From JAXGMQ01 sp040768585 (GTDB lineage Bacteria > Caldisericota > Caldisericia > JAAYUI01): a stretch of DNA of 64,000 nucleotides. How positions within the stretch are numbered: the first letter of the stretch is position 1; each line of letters starts with the position of its first letter. This document shows positions 52,483 through 60,405 of the stretch, piece after piece. The notes beneath the pieces were generated by a model, which saw nothing but the letters and a program-made list of their open reading frames with translations, searched no databases and had not been told where the DNA came from. The DNA is taken from the NCBI GenBank assembly GCA_040768585.1, contig JAXGMQ010000001.1, positions 372,001-436,000 of the forward strand. Direction: 5' to 3'. Position numbers and translations under genes: made by a program.

Positions 52483-53256
52483 ATGAACTCGAAAACGTTT
52501 CGCCCTGTCGAGGTCGCCAGCCTCTGCGATGGTTTACTAGCAGACTCTGCTGACCCGCAGGACAAGTCTATGAATGGTCTTCAGGTCGACGCTGGAGTAC
52601 CTGTTGGTCGGGTGGGCATTGCCGTTGATGCCTGCATGGACGCCTTTGTTGCAGCCAAAGAAGAGGGCTGCCAGTTTGTCATTACGCACCACGGACTCTA
52701 CTGGCAAGGTCTTGACCCTAGGGCGGCTGGCGTCATGGGCAACAGACTCAGATTTCTATTTGAAAACGGTATATCGCTGTGGTCTTGCCATATCCCGATC
52801 GACAGACACCTAAAGTACGGCAACAATATTGGTCTTGCCAAGATTCTTGAGATTTCAAACCTTAGCGGTTTTGGCGAGTACCACGGTCAATCGATAGGTC
52901 TCTATGGCAATATCAAAACAAAGTCTATTATGTCGGTTGCCGGGATTCTTTCCTCTGAACTACCTTCGTCGCAACCAATCATTTGGGATTTTGGAAAAAA
53001 AGAGATAGAATCAATTGGTGTTGTTTCTGGTGGTGGTGCCTTTGCAATAACCGAAGCACACAAGCTGGGACTTGATTTGCTTGTAACAGGTGAGGTTGGG
53101 CACTCCGACTACCACACGGCAAAGGATTTGGGCATAAGCGTTGTCGCCGCAGGGCACTGGGCAACGGAGACTGTTGGTGTTAAATTAATCGGAGAAGAAT
53201 TGAAAAAACAACTATCATTGGAAACTCGATTCCTGATGGTTCCCACAGGAATGTAG
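52483..53256 (+). CDS. Nif3-like dinuclear metal-centre protein
   Basis: 257 residues, Nif3/YbgI (GTP cyclohydrolase I type 2) family, function not settled. Metal ligands of the family: VITHHGLYW, SCHIPIDRH and, near the end, VTGEVGHSDYH and AAGHWATETVG. The start at 52483 has an SD (AAGAAGGTGA); an in-frame ATG at 52468 would be near-leaderless. It precedes the ABC genes by 8 bases. Confidence 0.85.
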   Translation: MNSKTFRPVEVASLCDGLLADSADPQDKSMNGLQVDAGVPVGRVGIAVDACMDAFVAAKEEGCQFVITHHGLYWQGLDPRAAGVMGNRLRFLFENGISLWSCHIPIDRHLKYGNNIGLAKILEISNLSGFGEYHGQSIGLYGNIKTKSIMSVAGILSSELPSSQPIIWDFGKKEIESIGVVSGGGAFAITEAHKLGLDLLVTGEVGHSDYHTAKDLGISVVAAGHWATETVGVKLIGEELKKQLSLETRFLMVPTGM

Positions 53257-53264
53257 GGGGCAAT

Positions 53265-54218
53265 ATGGATGCATTGGTAAACGTAAAAAATCTGTCTAAG
53301 AGCTTTGGCGAGCTCACGGTGCTTGAGAACCTCAACTTTGAGATCTCGGACGGTGAGAGCTTCGGTATCCTGGGTCCGGCTGGATCAGGAAAAACCACCC
53401 TCATCAACTCACTCGCTGGTATTTTAAAGCCGACGAGTGGTTCTGTCACTGTTTCTGGAGTCAACCTGTATGGCATCAACAGTTCAAAAGGAAGACAGAT
53501 AATTTCGCTTGTGCCTCAGACACTTGCTCTGTACGAGGATTTTACAGCTTTTGACAACCTCAGATTTTTTGGCAAGTTCACACAGGTCAAACCGGCAAGA
53601 CTCAAGGAGCTGACGCTTGAAGCGCTCGATCTTTTTGAGCTTACCCCAGAAGCCCACATCCCAATTGGTAAGCTTCCATATTCATACTCGAAGCGTCTAT
53701 CAGTAGCTGTTTCTATGCTCTCTGATCCTCGTATCATACTGCTCGAATCACCAACCGAGGGGTTGGACGACCGTTCTGCAAGAATCATCACAGATGGACT
53801 CAATCTCCTCTCAAACAGGGGCAAAACGGTTGTTATAGCAACAACGTACACGCGGGAGATAACATCTGTGTGTCGCAAGGTTGGCATAATGCACAAGGGA
53901 ACTCTCTTAGCACTCGATTATCTTGAAAATATCCTCAACTGCTTTGGTGAACAGAATCAGATCGAGCTAGAGGCTGATGGGCTTGAGAACATCCCAACTG
54001 ACGTTATCCGCAAACAGCTCTTCTGCTCAGTTCCGATTGAAAGTCTTGAGAAGTTTGGCTCGACTCTTCTCATTAAACTGGAAAGCACAACAGAAGTTTT
54101 GTCAATTATTCTTGAGGCTCTTGGTGATTCTGGCATCCCTGTTAAGATTATCAGACTATCTGAGGGCAGCCTTGAGAATGTCTTCTACAAACTCGCTGGT
54201 CGCGAGCTGAGGGATTAA
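53265..54218 (+). CDS. ABC transporter ATP-binding protein with degenerate catalytic motifs
   Basis: 317 residues, ABC-2 type layout. The Walker A is intact (GPAGSGKTT, 37-45) and a Q-loop Gln is present (VPQT, 82-85). The signature is LPYSYSKR (137-144) instead of LSGGQ-like; Walker B reads ILLESPT, so the Asp is Glu161 and the catalytic Glu is Ser162; and the H-loop His is Thr194 (ATTYTRE). It may bind ATP but hydrolysis is doubtful. The last 90 residues fit the DUF4162-like tail of such proteins. It pairs with the short permease that follows. Confidence 0.8.
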   Translation: MDALVNVKNLSKSFGELTVLENLNFEISDGESFGILGPAGSGKTTLINSLAGILKPTSGSVTVSGVNLYGINSSKGRQIISLVPQTLALYEDFTAFDNLRFFGKFTQVKPARLKELTLEALDLFELTPEAHIPIGKLPYSYSKRLSVAVSMLSDPRIILLESPTEGLDDRSARIITDGLNLLSNRGKTVVIATTYTREITSVCRKVGIMHKGTLLALDYLENILNCFGEQNQIELEADGLENIPTDVIRKQLFCSVPIESLEKFGSTLLIKLESTTEVLSIILEALGDSGIPVKIIRLSEGSLENVFYKLAGRELRD

Positions 54219-54233
54219 AGGTAGGCAACGCAT

Positions 54234-54800
54234 ATGGGTAAAAACACATTCACAAGTTGGCTTGTAGTAACCGGCAAGGATTTCAAGGTACTCTGGAAAA
54301 ACAGACCTCTACTCCTCATATATCTCGGTGTTATCGTTGCACTTATAGTTTTGGCAATTTTCCAGGGGACATACTTGTTCAACGAACTTCTTCAAAACTT
54401 TGATGCATCCAAATACCTTCCGAGTCTCCCCAACTATATGATCTACTTCGTTATCTTTACTTCAGCACTCTTCATGATGAATCAGGGACCTGTCTCGTTT
54501 ACCAATGAGAATAAAACTGGCATCATAAACAGACTCAAGATAATGAATATTGGCTATGGTTCTGTGATATTTGGAAAGCTTTTCTTCTTTTATATTGCAG
54601 CGCTTATTCAAGTGCTACTATTCAATGTCGCGGCAACAATCCTGTTTCTTGCTGAATCATCAAGATATGGTCTTGCTCCCATGAATTGGGATGTTATGCA
54701 GTTGTTGAATTTCGTTTTGCTCTGGCCTCTCATCATGGTTCTCGGTGCATTTGTTCTCTATCTCCTGATTTCGATGTTTATCAAGGTAGGAAAGAAATAA
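54234..54800 (+). CDS. Short ABC-2 type permease-like membrane protein
   Basis: 188 residues with four or five spans (near 24-46, 66-84, 112-136, 145-185). ABC-2 permeases are usually 240-380 residues with six spans, so this is a reduced version. NRLKIMNIGYGSVIFGK is the typical cytoplasmic coupling region of ABC-2 exporters. It starts 15 bases after the degenerate ATPase and ends cleanly, with no sign of frameshift or remnant sequence downstream. Confidence 0.7.
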   Translation: MGKNTFTSWLVVTGKDFKVLWKNRPLLLIYLGVIVALIVLAIFQGTYLFNELLQNFDASKYLPSLPNYMIYFVIFTSALFMMNQGPVSFTNENKTGIINRLKIMNIGYGSVIFGKLFFFYIAALIQVLLFNVAATILFLAESSRYGLAPMNWDVMQLLNFVLLWPLIMVLGAFVLYLLISMFIKVGKK

Positions 54801-54813
54801 AAGACAACAGACA

Positions 54814-55272
54814 ATGAGAAGATTATACAGATCGAGGTCAGACAGGGTGGTCGCTGGGGTCTGTGGTGGATTGGCTCGTTACTTCAATATTGACCCAACC
54901 ATCATCCGGGTCGTTTTTGTGATTGCTGTGCTTCTTGGTGGTTTGTCGATCTTTGCCTATATCATATCGATTTTCATTATTCCAGAGGAACCTCTACATT
55001 CCAAATTCAAAGATCACCAGGACGACAGCTCCAGCTTTGGCAAGGAATACAATGCGTTCAGTAGTACAAGCGAAAGCGAATCTGAGAGCGACAAAGGTAA
55101 ACGTCGCACATCAACTGAGATAACGATTGGAATTGTAATAACACTCATCGGTCTGTTTGCATTATTTTCGTCATTTGGATGGTTCTCAATCGGTCAGATG
55201 TGGAGATACCTCTGGCCTGGTCTCATTGTTCTTGTAGGTGTTGCAATCCTGTTTGGTTCATTCAAGAAATAG
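54814..55272 (+). CDS. PspC-domain membrane protein
   Basis: 152 residues. An N-terminal PspC domain (RLYRSRSDRVVAGVCGGLARYFNIDPT and a span near 33-55), a Ser/Glu-rich linker, then two more spans (about 103-150) like LiaI/LiaF-type proteins. Such proteins sense envelope stress. There is no SD; it follows the permease by 13 bases. The 3' end overlaps the convergent kamA-like gene by 11 bases. Confidence 0.8.
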   Translation: MRRLYRSRSDRVVAGVCGGLARYFNIDPTIIRVVFVIAVLLGGLSIFAYIISIFIIPEEPLHSKFKDHQDDSSSFGKEYNAFSSTSESESESDKGKRRTSTEITIGIVITLIGLFALFSSFGWFSIGQMWRYLWPGLIVLVGVAILFGSFKK

Positions 55273-56371
55273 ATTCATCTAGGTACTCATCATACCAATA
55301 CTTCTCAGGGTCACAATCGAATGGTTCGAGCGTGCCGTGTTTTGATAAGTCGACTGGTTCGTGGTGAGAGAAGACTATTTTGCCATTCTGGAACCCCACC
55401 ACCTGGAGTTTGCCGCGCTTTGTTGAAAGCACAAACTTCACCCTTTTTGCCAAACCCGACACCTTCTCCTTTGAATCGTTGAATACCTTGAATGCTTCCT
55501 CTAATGGGACAGAATATGTTTTGTTTCCAGCGGTTGGTCTGCACTGGAAGATGTAGTATGGGGCAATTCCAATAAAAGTTAGCTCCTTCAAGAGCCCAGA
55601 TAACACACTAACCTTATCGTTTATTCCTCTTAGAATAGGTGTTTGATTGCACATGATAGCACCAGAGTGTTGCAGGATTTCAATCGCCTCTTTCGCCACA
55701 TCTGTGATTTCATTTGTGTGCGTGAAATGTGTCATGATATAGACCTTTTTTGAGCTGGTAGAGGTATCAGAAATCAACTGTGGCAGCTGCTTATCTCTTA
55801 TTATCCTATATGGGTTGAATGCTGGCATCTTCGAGCCAATTCTAATAATTCTAACATGTGGGATTGCAGCAACCGCATCGATGATTGGTTGGAGTTTTTT
55901 CGTTGGGAGCAGAAGGGGGTCACCACCTGTTAGTAAGACGTTGGTTATTTCAGTGTGTTCCCTTATATAGTCAATACGCTTGTCAATACTTCTGGCAACC
56001 TCTTCACTGCCAATATTCATGAAGAGTCTCTTTCTAAAGCAATACCTGCAAAATCCACCGCAAAAGTCGTTTGTCAAAAGCAATGCAGTCGGAGGATATT
56101 TGTGTTGCAAACCCGGCAAAATTGTATATTTTGACTCATCTGATGGATCCAATACATTGCTATCCTCTAACTCACTATATCTTGGAATTATGATGTTTCT
56201 TATCGGGTCGCCTGGATCATCCCAATTAATCAGCGACAGATAATAATCATTCGCTCGAAATGCAAATTTCTTGGTTACTTCCTTGAGTTTCTGACGTTCA
56301 TCTGGATCAAGCTGTACAACATCGTCAAGCTTTGTGATATACCTTGGATAAGCCAGCGTTCCAGACGTCAT
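55262..56371 (-). CDS. KamA-family radical SAM protein (lysine 2,3-aminomutase-like)
   Basis: 369 residues. Radical SAM site CGGFCRYCFRKR, glycine-rich LLTGGDPLLL and the KamA-type MTHFTHTNEITD and NQTPILRGIND strands. It is shorter than KamA (about 416) and lies among uncharacterised KamA-family proteins; lysine 2,3-aminomutase or an EpmB-like role are options. The gene lies 36 bases downstream of tRNA-Ala on the same strand and has no SD. Confidence 0.8.
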   Translation of the reverse strand: MTSGTLAYPRYITKLDDVVQLDPDERQKLKEVTKKFAFRANDYYLSLINWDDPGDPIRNIIIPRYSELEDSNVLDPSDESKYTILPGLQHKYPPTALLLTNDFCGGFCRYCFRKRLFMNIGSEEVARSIDKRIDYIREHTEITNVLLTGGDPLLLPTKKLQPIIDAVAAIPHVRIIRIGSKMPAFNPYRIIRDKQLPQLISDTSTSSKKVYIMTHFTHTNEITDVAKEAIEILQHSGAIMCNQTPILRGINDKVSVLSGLLKELTFIGIAPYYIFQCRPTAGNKTYSVPLEEAFKVFNDSKEKVSGLAKRVKFVLSTKRGKLQVVGFQNGKIVFSHHEPVDLSKHGTLEPFDCDPEKYWYDEYLDESIS

Positions 56372-56407
56372 AACAACAGGGTAACATGAAACAGGAGAGA
56401 TGGCAAA

Positions 56408-56483
56408 TGGTGGAGCAGAGGAGATTCGAACTCCCGACCTCAGACTTGCGATGCCTGCGCTCTTCCAACTGAGCTACTGCCCC
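56408..56483 (-). tRNA. tRNA-Ala(CGC)
   Basis: Acceptor GGGGCAG/CTGCTCC contains the G3-U70 pair that marks alanine tRNAs; anticodon loop ATCGCAA (anticodon CGC), T-loop GTTCGAATC, and an encoded CCA. Confidence 0.95.
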
Positions 56484-56538
56484 AACAACACGAACATCGG
56501 CAATTCTAGAAACATTTTACAACCATTTCAATCAATTG

Positions 56539-56567
56539 TTGTGTATGGTTGATTGGATAGACATAAT
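56539..56567 (+). promoter_or_regulatory. Probable promoter of the lipoprotein gene
   Basis: TTGTGT (56539-56544), 17-base spacer, CATAAT (56562-56567); the SD AGGAGG follows. Confidence 0.5.
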
Positions 56568-56598
56568 GGATAACATAGTTCATCTAGGAGGTATTGCT

Positions 56599-57738
56599 AT
56601 GAAAAAGGTAGTTGTCATCATCATTACAGCGGTTTTTGTCACACTTTCTATTTCAGCTTGCGGATTCTCTCAGGGTGTCAGAGGTAAAATCACTGATAGC
56701 ATCTATGGCGATAATGTGGCTAATTTGGAAGTTACACTTGTCAATCTGGACAAGATGTACAACCAGAAGATAACGAGTACCTCCGATGAGAATGGCGAAT
56801 ACAGCATTAAAGCCGATGCTGGCAAGTACAGGATTGAGGTTGAAGACAGTGAACTTACCTATAAGAGATATATCAAGCCAATCGATATTCCAGAGGGCAT
56901 CATGGATTATGATGTGCAAATTGAGCCGATCGTCAAAACCTGGATTCATGGTCTAGTTGCTGAGTATGAACCCGATAAACCAGATACTGCCGATTACAAG
57001 AATCTAATTGCAGGAGCAGAGATCGAGATCGACGGAATTAAATCAATCACAGATGAAAACGGTAATTTCGAGATAAAGTATATTAGACCAGGACTGAAGA
57101 AGGTCACAATCAAGGCTGAAGGATACAAGGATTACATAAAGGCATACAACCTCTCAAGAGGCGAGACCATTGAGTACTTTGAAATAGAACCGGCAAGCGG
57201 TGTCAAAAGGGAAAAAGTATCCAAACTCACAAATCTCCTCTCATATCGCTCCGAGGTTCTCAAGGGCACATCTCCTTCCGATATTACAGAAACAAGCACA
57301 TTTGTGGCAATCACGTCACCCTACGCATTCAATTTGGAGTCAACAATCGGTGACGCAAAATATTTCGGCGGCATCAGCTACGCCTTACAAAATGGAGAAT
57401 TTACCGAGGTTTCAACGAACGATATTGAGAGACAGAAGAAGATAGTCGACGCAAGTGTTGCCCTGGTTGAGGGTCTAGCAGACTACGTCAATGCGACCGA
57501 TGAGCTCGCACTTGGTGTGACGACAGTCAGCATATCAGGCTATGGATGCCAACCATTTGAATTCAGCTACAAGAGTGAAGACGGCAAAGAATGGAACGTC
57601 AGCCTTTGGGCCATAATTGATGGTCAGTTTACGACATATCCAGCAAGGGTCATCATGGAAAGAAATGGTGAATATGTCGAGATCAACTACTTCGCTCTCA
57701 ATGATTATGAGAATCAGAAGGCTGTAACGGGTCAATAG
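56599..57738 (+). CDS. Lipoprotein with two carboxypeptidase-regulatory-like domains
   Basis: 379 residues. Signal peptide with lipobox SISAC (Cys at about 20), then two carboxypeptidase-regulatory-like beta-sandwich domains (about 25-110, with TSTSDENGEYSIKADAGKYRI, and 115-200, with SITDENGNFEIKYIRPGLKKV). The last 170 residues are an unrecognised alpha/beta region. The start at 56599 follows AGGAGG by 8 bases, which excludes upstream in-frame codons. It is a single gene, followed at once by the small-RNA promoter. Confidence 0.75.
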   Translation: MKKVVVIIITAVFVTLSISACGFSQGVRGKITDSIYGDNVANLEVTLVNLDKMYNQKITSTSDENGEYSIKADAGKYRIEVEDSELTYKRYIKPIDIPEGIMDYDVQIEPIVKTWIHGLVAEYEPDKPDTADYKNLIAGAEIEIDGIKSITDENGNFEIKYIRPGLKKVTIKAEGYKDYIKAYNLSRGETIEYFEIEPASGVKREKVSKLTNLLSYRSEVLKGTSPSDITETSTFVAITSPYAFNLESTIGDAKYFGGISYALQNGEFTEVSTNDIERQKKIVDASVALVEGLADYVNATDELALGVTTVSISGYGCQPFEFSYKSEDGKEWNVSLWAIIDGQFTTYPARVIMERNGEYVEINYFALNDYENQKAVTGQ

Positions 57739-57743
57739 ATATA

Positions 57744-57771
57744 TTGACAAGTTGCAAACAAGTTGTATACT
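57744..57771 (+). promoter_or_regulatory. Strong promoter of an orphan small RNA
   Basis: TTGACA (57744-57749), 16-base spacer, TATACT (57766-57771). No plus-strand gene lies downstream. Confidence 0.8.
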
Positions 57772-57778
57772 AATTGTT

Positions 57779-57873
57779 ACCAGCTGACGGAGAGGCAGCA
57801 GGTCACTTCAAAGGCCACCCCGGGCCGCTTAAAAAGCACTCCCAAACCCCATATTCCTCTCCTCCTTTTTCTC
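57779..57873 (+). ncRNA. Candidate small RNA with C-rich tail and terminator
   Basis: About 95 bases, starting near 57779. It is GC-rich and has no reading frame. A 5' hairpin is possible (ACC-A-GCTG, 57779-57786, with CAGC-A-GGT, 57796-57803). Alternatively, GGAGAGG (57789-57795) can pair with CCTCTCC (57156 of the 57-kb block, that is 57156+700: positions 57856-57862), closing the whole RNA before TCCTTTTT. Minor stems GGCC/GGCC and GCTT/AAGC lie inside. The 3' end CCTCTCCTCC is complementary to Shine-Dalgarno sequences. I cannot match it to SRP, 6S or a known riboswitch. Confidence 0.55.
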
Positions 57874-57995
57874 ACTCATTAAATATCATTTAACACTTGA
57901 GCGACCACATGAGATAGTCCACTGGACGATATGTTTCGAAACAGAATACACAACCTTAATAAATGAATAATCTTCTGTTTGTGGCGAAAGACTAG
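57874..57995. other. Intergenic after the small RNA
   Basis: 122 bases with no gene seen, up to the stop codon of convergent lspA. Confidence 0.5.
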
Positions 57996-58481
57996 CTATA
58001 TTTCTTGCTTTTTTGGTTTGTCGCCCTCGATCAACATCACAAGGGCAAGCGTTATAGCACCAAGAACGATTGCGATATCTGCCACATTAAAGACAGGAAA
58101 ATCAAAGAAGTCCACGTGGAGAAAATCTATTACAAAGCCCCTCACAAGCCTATCGATGAGATTATTACCAATCGCACCGCCAATGACCATACCAAGGGCT
58201 ATTTTGCTAATTGGAGATTTTGTTATTCTAGGAGCAAATATGATTATTAGAGCCACAACAACAATAGCAAGAAACGCAAATATCAGATTTCCACCCTTAC
58301 CAATTCCCCAAATCGTTCCATCATTGTGGACCTTAACAAAGGAGATTATTCCAGGGATGAAAGGCTTACTCTGTCCAAGCATCAAACTGTTGGCGACAAC
58401 AATTTTTGACAATTGGTCGAGTATCAACACCGCCGCAAGCGAGTATATTGATAAGAGATAGTCTTTAAACTTTATCATCAT
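57996..58481 (-). CDS. lspA: Prolipoprotein signal peptidase II
   Basis: 161 residues, four spans. It removes signal peptides from diacylated prolipoproteins, of which this window has at least four. Catalytic aspartates lie in NLIDRLVRGFVIDFL and FNVADIAI. It is downstream of divIVA on the same strand with an 19-base gap. Confidence 0.93.
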   Translation of the reverse strand: MMIKFKDYLLSIYSLAAVLILDQLSKIVVANSLMLGQSKPFIPGIISFVKVHNDGTIWGIGKGGNLIFAFLAIVVVALIIIFAPRITKSPISKIALGMVIGGAIGNNLIDRLVRGFVIDFLHVDFFDFPVFNVADIAIVLGAITLALVMLIEGDKPKKQEI

Positions 58482-58500
58482 ATTTGTCTATTGATACTTT

Positions 58501-59025
58501 TTAAAACTGCTCTTCTTGAGGCGAGACGTCAGCCTCCCGCTCTACTTCCTCATCAATGGAGAGATCAGGCCTTATAGGAGCTTCTTTGATTTTTGCCGAG
58601 AGAGACGTGTCCATGTTATCCAGGAGATTGAGGAAAGTCGTCAAATACGCTCTGAACTCGCTTTTGAACTCAAGATATCCGTTCATCAATCCTCGGAGCA
58701 TCTCACGCGACTCCCTAATCTGCTGATCGGCTGCTGATTTGGCATTCGACAAAATGAGATCGGCTTCCTGTCTTGCTGAGTTTTTCACATCCTCAGCTGT
58801 AGACTGAGCCAGGGTGAGTGCTTGTTCGAGCTGTCTGCCCGTTGAGCGATATCTGTTTACTTCGTCGCTGAGCTTCTCAACCTTCTCCTGGAGTTCCTTG
58901 TTGTCTCTGTAGAGCTGAGCAAAATCCTTCTCGAGCTGCAGAAGAAACTCCTGCACTTCCTGCTTATTATATCCGGACACAGCAGTTTTGAATGTCTTAT
59001 GTTGTATATCAAGGGGTACAAGCAT
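58501..59025 (-). CDS. DivIVA-domain protein
   Basis: 174 residues. The N-terminal DivIVA lipid-binding motif (LDIQHKTFKTAVSGYNKQEV) is followed by a coiled coil from about 25 to 120 and an acidic tail. DivIVA-type proteins mark negatively curved membrane at poles and septa in monoderm bacteria. The SD is AAGGAGGGTGA. The next gene downstream is lspA. Confidence 0.88.
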   Translation of the reverse strand: MLVPLDIQHKTFKTAVSGYNKQEVQEFLLQLEKDFAQLYRDNKELQEKVEKLSDEVNRYRSTGRQLEQALTLAQSTAEDVKNSARQEADLILSNAKSAADQQIRESREMLRGLMNGYLEFKSEFRAYLTTFLNLLDNMDTSLSAKIKEAPIRPDLSIDEEVEREADVSPQEEQF

Positions 59026-59085
59026 GAATCACCCTCCTTATCAGCTTTTAATTCTATTTACACCGTGTTTTACTGTCAAGTGACT

Positions 59086-60405
59086 CTAAATCTTGAGCTT
59101 CGGGTCTAGCGCGTCTCTCAAACCATCACCGAGGAAGTTGAATGCAAGCACAACCAATGCAATGACAACGCCGGGCACAAGCCAGACGTGAGGAGCATTG
59201 AGAGCATGTTGGAAGCCTTCGTTTATCATTGAACCCCATGACGGCATCGGTGGTTTTACGCCAATACCAAGGAAAGACAACCCAGCTTCTGACATGATGG
59301 CTCCCGCTATTCCAAGCGAAACATAAACGATAATCGGGGCAAGCATGTTTGGAAGTAGGTGTCTGATGATAATCCTTTTATTTGTTGCACCAATTGACCT
59401 AGCAGCTTCAACAAATTCTGTTTCCTTGAGGGCTACGACCTCGCCACGGATAATCCTTGCAATCGGTGGCCACCCGACAAGCCCCAACGCTATGAAAACA
59501 TTGAATAGGTCCCGACCAAGTACAGCCATGACGGCTATGGCAAACAGCAAACCGGGAAATGCAAACATGATGTCAGTGAATCTCATAATCACTGAATCCA
59601 ACTTGCCGCCATAGAACCCAGCGATTGCGCCAAGTGGGATACCAATGAGAAGAGAGATAAACATAACAACTATACCAATATAAAGCGATATTCTAGCTCC
59701 ATGTATCATTCTTTGGGCAATGTCACGACCAGCAGCATCCGTACCAAGGAGAGGGGCTTTGGCAGGGCCAATTTCGACTTCAGTTGGTGTAAGGTCATTT
59801 GAATCCTTGGGGTGGAGACGCCTGATTCCAGTCTTGTGATCCTCTACGAGGTAGGCAACACCCAAATCCTCCCAGGTGATAACCTCAAGGTCGCCCTCTA
59901 CGAGTTCCTTGGTTTGTTTTATGTGGTCACCTTTGACATCATATCTGAGAAGGTATTTTTCAACCTTCACAGACTGAGTAGAGCGATAAGTTGAGAATTT
60001 TTCTGAAACCCCTTGTATCTCATAGTCAGGGGACAATGTGCCCGTCGAGGTTGGCGCGACGATTGATTCACCACTTGAGAGTCTTATATCCAACGCCTCA
60101 CCGATTTTTTGATAAGAAACGCCGTCTTTCTTAACGGTATCGCCCTTCACTGTTTCTTCAACAATGTAAAGATATTCGTTTTTGGGGTATTTTTCTACAG
60201 ACCTTGCCGCATAGGGTTGTTTCATAGGTGGAATAAGGTCGGCATCAAGATTCATCACATAAGGGTCTGGTGCTATAAAGTCAGCAATTATCGAGACAAG
60301 AATGAGGAGTGCTATGATAGAAAGACCAATGACAGCAAGTTTGTGGCGGAAAAGTCTTTTAAATAGAGTTTGAGAAAAGGTTTTTTGTTTCGTTGCTTCA
60401 CCCAT
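59086..60405 (-). CDS. Oligopeptide ABC transporter permease OppC/DppC with a large insertion
   Basis: 439 residues; the family is normally near 300. After the first span (about 22-45) an extra extracytoplasmic region of about 150 residues (50-215) precedes the standard GTDAAGRD motif (221-228) and the permease core. The coupling loop is EAARSIGATNKRIIIRHLLPN. It is translated with oppB (the junction shares one base). The insertion has alternating strands (YLYIVEETV, KYLLRYDVK) and resembles nothing I know. Confidence 0.85.
   Translation of the reverse strand: MGEATKQKTFSQTLFKRLFRHKLAVIGLSIIALLILVSIIADFIAPDPYVMNLDADLIPPMKQPYAARSVEKYPKNEYLYIVEETVKGDTVKKDGVSYQKIGEALDIRLSSGESIVAPTSTGTLSPDYEIQGVSEKFSTYRSTQSVKVEKYLLRYDVKGDHIKQTKELVEGDLEVITWEDLGVAYLVEDHKTGIRRLHPKDSNDLTPTEVEIGPAKAPLLGTDAAGRDIAQRMIHGARISLYIGIVVMFISLLIGIPLGAIAGFYGGKLDSVIMRFTDIMFAFPGLLFAIAVMAVLGRDLFNVFIALGLVGWPPIARIIRGEVVALKETEFVEAARSIGATNKRIIIRHLLPNMLAPIIVYVSLGIAGAIMSEAGLSFLGIGVKPPMPSWGSMINEGFQHALNAPHVWLVPGVVIALVVLAFNFLGDGLRDALDPKLKI

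Noticed and set aside
54234..54800. Frameshifted full-length ABC-2 permease
   Set aside because: The next 13 bases lead straight into the PspC gene, and no leftover permease sequence is seen in another frame.
57789..57862. tRNA-Sec gene (GGAGAGG/CCTCTCC acceptor and a CTTCAAA loop)
   Set aside because: Only about 11 bases separate the acceptor arm from CTTCAAA, so there is no D-arm; there is no TTCGA T-loop and no CCA. The likeness is partial and probably chance.
57779..57873. SRP (4.5S) or 6S RNA
   Set aside because: The conserved GGAAG...AGCAG core of SRP RNA is not there, and the length and single small bubble do not fit 6S RNA.
57979..58461. 160-codon plus-strand frame over lspA
   Set aside because: lspA has all its catalytic motifs; the opposite frame is a by-product of its codon use.
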